Shown in pieces: positions 62,877-64,000 of a DNA stretch of 64,000 nt. This DNA comes from Rallus limicola (taxonomy: Eukaryota > Chordata > Aves > Gruiformes > Rallidae), in NCBI GenBank assembly GCA_022605955.1, contig JAKCOZ010000002.1:70846783-70910782 (forward strand), written 5' to 3'. A program made the position numbers and the translations under genes. Every line of letters starts with the position of its first letter. Position 1 is the stretch's first letter. The notes beneath the pieces were generated by a model, which was not told where the DNA came from, did not search any database, and saw only the letters and a list, made by a program, of their open reading frames with translations.

Positions 62877-64000
62877 GTATGGTATTTTTTTGGGGGGGTG
62901 GGAAACAAATGCAGAACAACTTTTTTTTTTGGTACCACTTTCAACACCGTGGGTTTGTTTTTGTTTGTTTGCTTATTTACATTTTTACAATCAAGATGTG
63001 CTCCCTACTGGTTTCTAAGGTTAACAAAAAAGAACGAGCATCTTCCAGTCATCAGCAATTACTGCCCTGTGATTTGCACCGTGGAAGAGTCTTGTAACAT
63101 GTGAACTGGATTTCCTTCAGATGAATCTAAAACAGATGTAGTCCAGTGGGACACCAGTGTGCTCCAACCACTAACAGGCAATCACTTTAGAGCTAGTCAC
63201 ACATCTCAAAATGTGTGAGTGTGGACGAGGAGTACTCACTACCAACTCTGTTCGGCAGAGACCTGCTCCTGGTGGGCTGTACTGGTTGCTAACACAGCTG
63301 CCACCTCAGACACTAAAATTAGTTTCTTGAAGAGGCTGAAACTCACATCTTTTAATTAGCAGAAAAATGCACCAACTGCCATGGGAAGGCAGTGGTAAGA
63401 GCAGAGTTCACTTTTTCAGTCAAAGTTACTTTTGTGTGCCAAAGGGAATTGCAAGGTTGGTGGTGTGTCAGAGTTTAATGCTGAAGATAGTCACTTTGGG
63501 TTTAGAAAGGTTTTTTCTTTCATCTAGTGACATTTTAATGGGAACTGCATAAATAGGTGTTAGAGAAGGAAGAGGAACTGAAGACTCTCCACTCTCCCTT
63601 TCTCTTTCCTGCCAGGTGAGTGCTCTGTTGCTCTAAACATCTCCAATAGCCCATCCATTTTCTTTGCCCTCCCAGTTTTATGGTAGTACACATAGCTAAA
63701 TGTAGATTAAATACAGTAATATAGTTCTGTATTTGAAAGAGGAGGGGCATAAGGGTGCCTTTCATGGTTGTTTTTTGTTTGCTTTTTTTTTTTTTGCAGT
63801 GAGTAGTGTTTGTTTTCACTGGCAGTTTTATGGAGATTTACATGTCTATGAAAGATGAGTAGTGAGGAGTTTGTGGAGCACTGTGAACCATGCCCTAAGA
63901 GCGAGCTGTAAGGAGCTTTTCTTTGATTAGTAGGTGAGGCACAGAGGTATGAGCAAAGTTATCAGCTTCTATTGTCCTTTTGTTACTAAATGAAGTACAG
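62877..64000 (+). other. PDGFRL: PDGFRL intron 2 (5' part)
   Basis: The sequence after the exon 2 donor shows no further Ig-domain exon before the window ends. T-runs and unique sequence only. Confidence 0.75.

Noticed and set aside
1..64000. CRISPR arrays, tRNA or rRNA genes, insertion sequences, defence-system genes
   Set aside because: None seen; the sequence is vertebrate nuclear DNA with spliced genes and CR1 repeats.

Overview
The window is vertebrate nuclear DNA, almost certainly from a bird. Its exons are GT-AG spliced and its interspersed repeats are CR1-type LINE fragments, typically 3'-end remnants with the short ATTCTATG-like tail, which is the usual picture in avian genomes. There are no bacterial operons, CRISPR arrays or tRNA/rRNA genes. 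Two plus-strand genes can be supported, SLC7A2 followed by PDGFRL. This is the order I know from mammals (human 8p22: MTMR7, SLC7A2, PDGFRL, MTUS1). I cannot tell the bird order or species from the sequence.

1-32183: no protein-coding exon was recognised in this third of the window. It is AT-rich unique sequence with a minus-strand CR1 (about 2682-3275) and a plus-strand CR1 (about 5601-5768). It may be the intergenic space or the first, non-coding intron of SLC7A2. The first coding exon is preceded by a splice acceptor and carries only 15 nt of leader, so at least one upstream non-coding exon must exist. I could not place it.

32184-about 53305: a complete SLC7A2 coding region, encoding the cationic amino acid transporter CAT-2. 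There are eleven coding positions, and position 6 is occupied by either of two mutually exclusive exons, 6a (CAT-2A-type) or 6b (CAT-2B-type). All splice phases close exactly, predicting 656 aa (2A) or 655 aa (2B). The 3' end appears to be a long 3' UTR of about 5.5 kb with early, intermediate and late poly(A) signals.

About 54990-64000: a CpG island promoter, exon 1 (signal peptide), a 7.1-kb intron and exon 2 (start of the first Ig-like domain) of PDGFRL. The remaining exons lie beyond the right edge.

Most notable observations: (i) a 22-bp pyrimidine-rich minisatellite forms the polypyrimidine tract and 3' splice site of the exon joined to whichever of 6a or 6b is chosen; (ii) A/C-rich tracts lie upstream of both alternative exons; (iii) there is a candidate in-frame 30-nt microexon in PDGFRL intron 1. 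I found no wholly new biological system. The unusual material here concerns splicing architecture.
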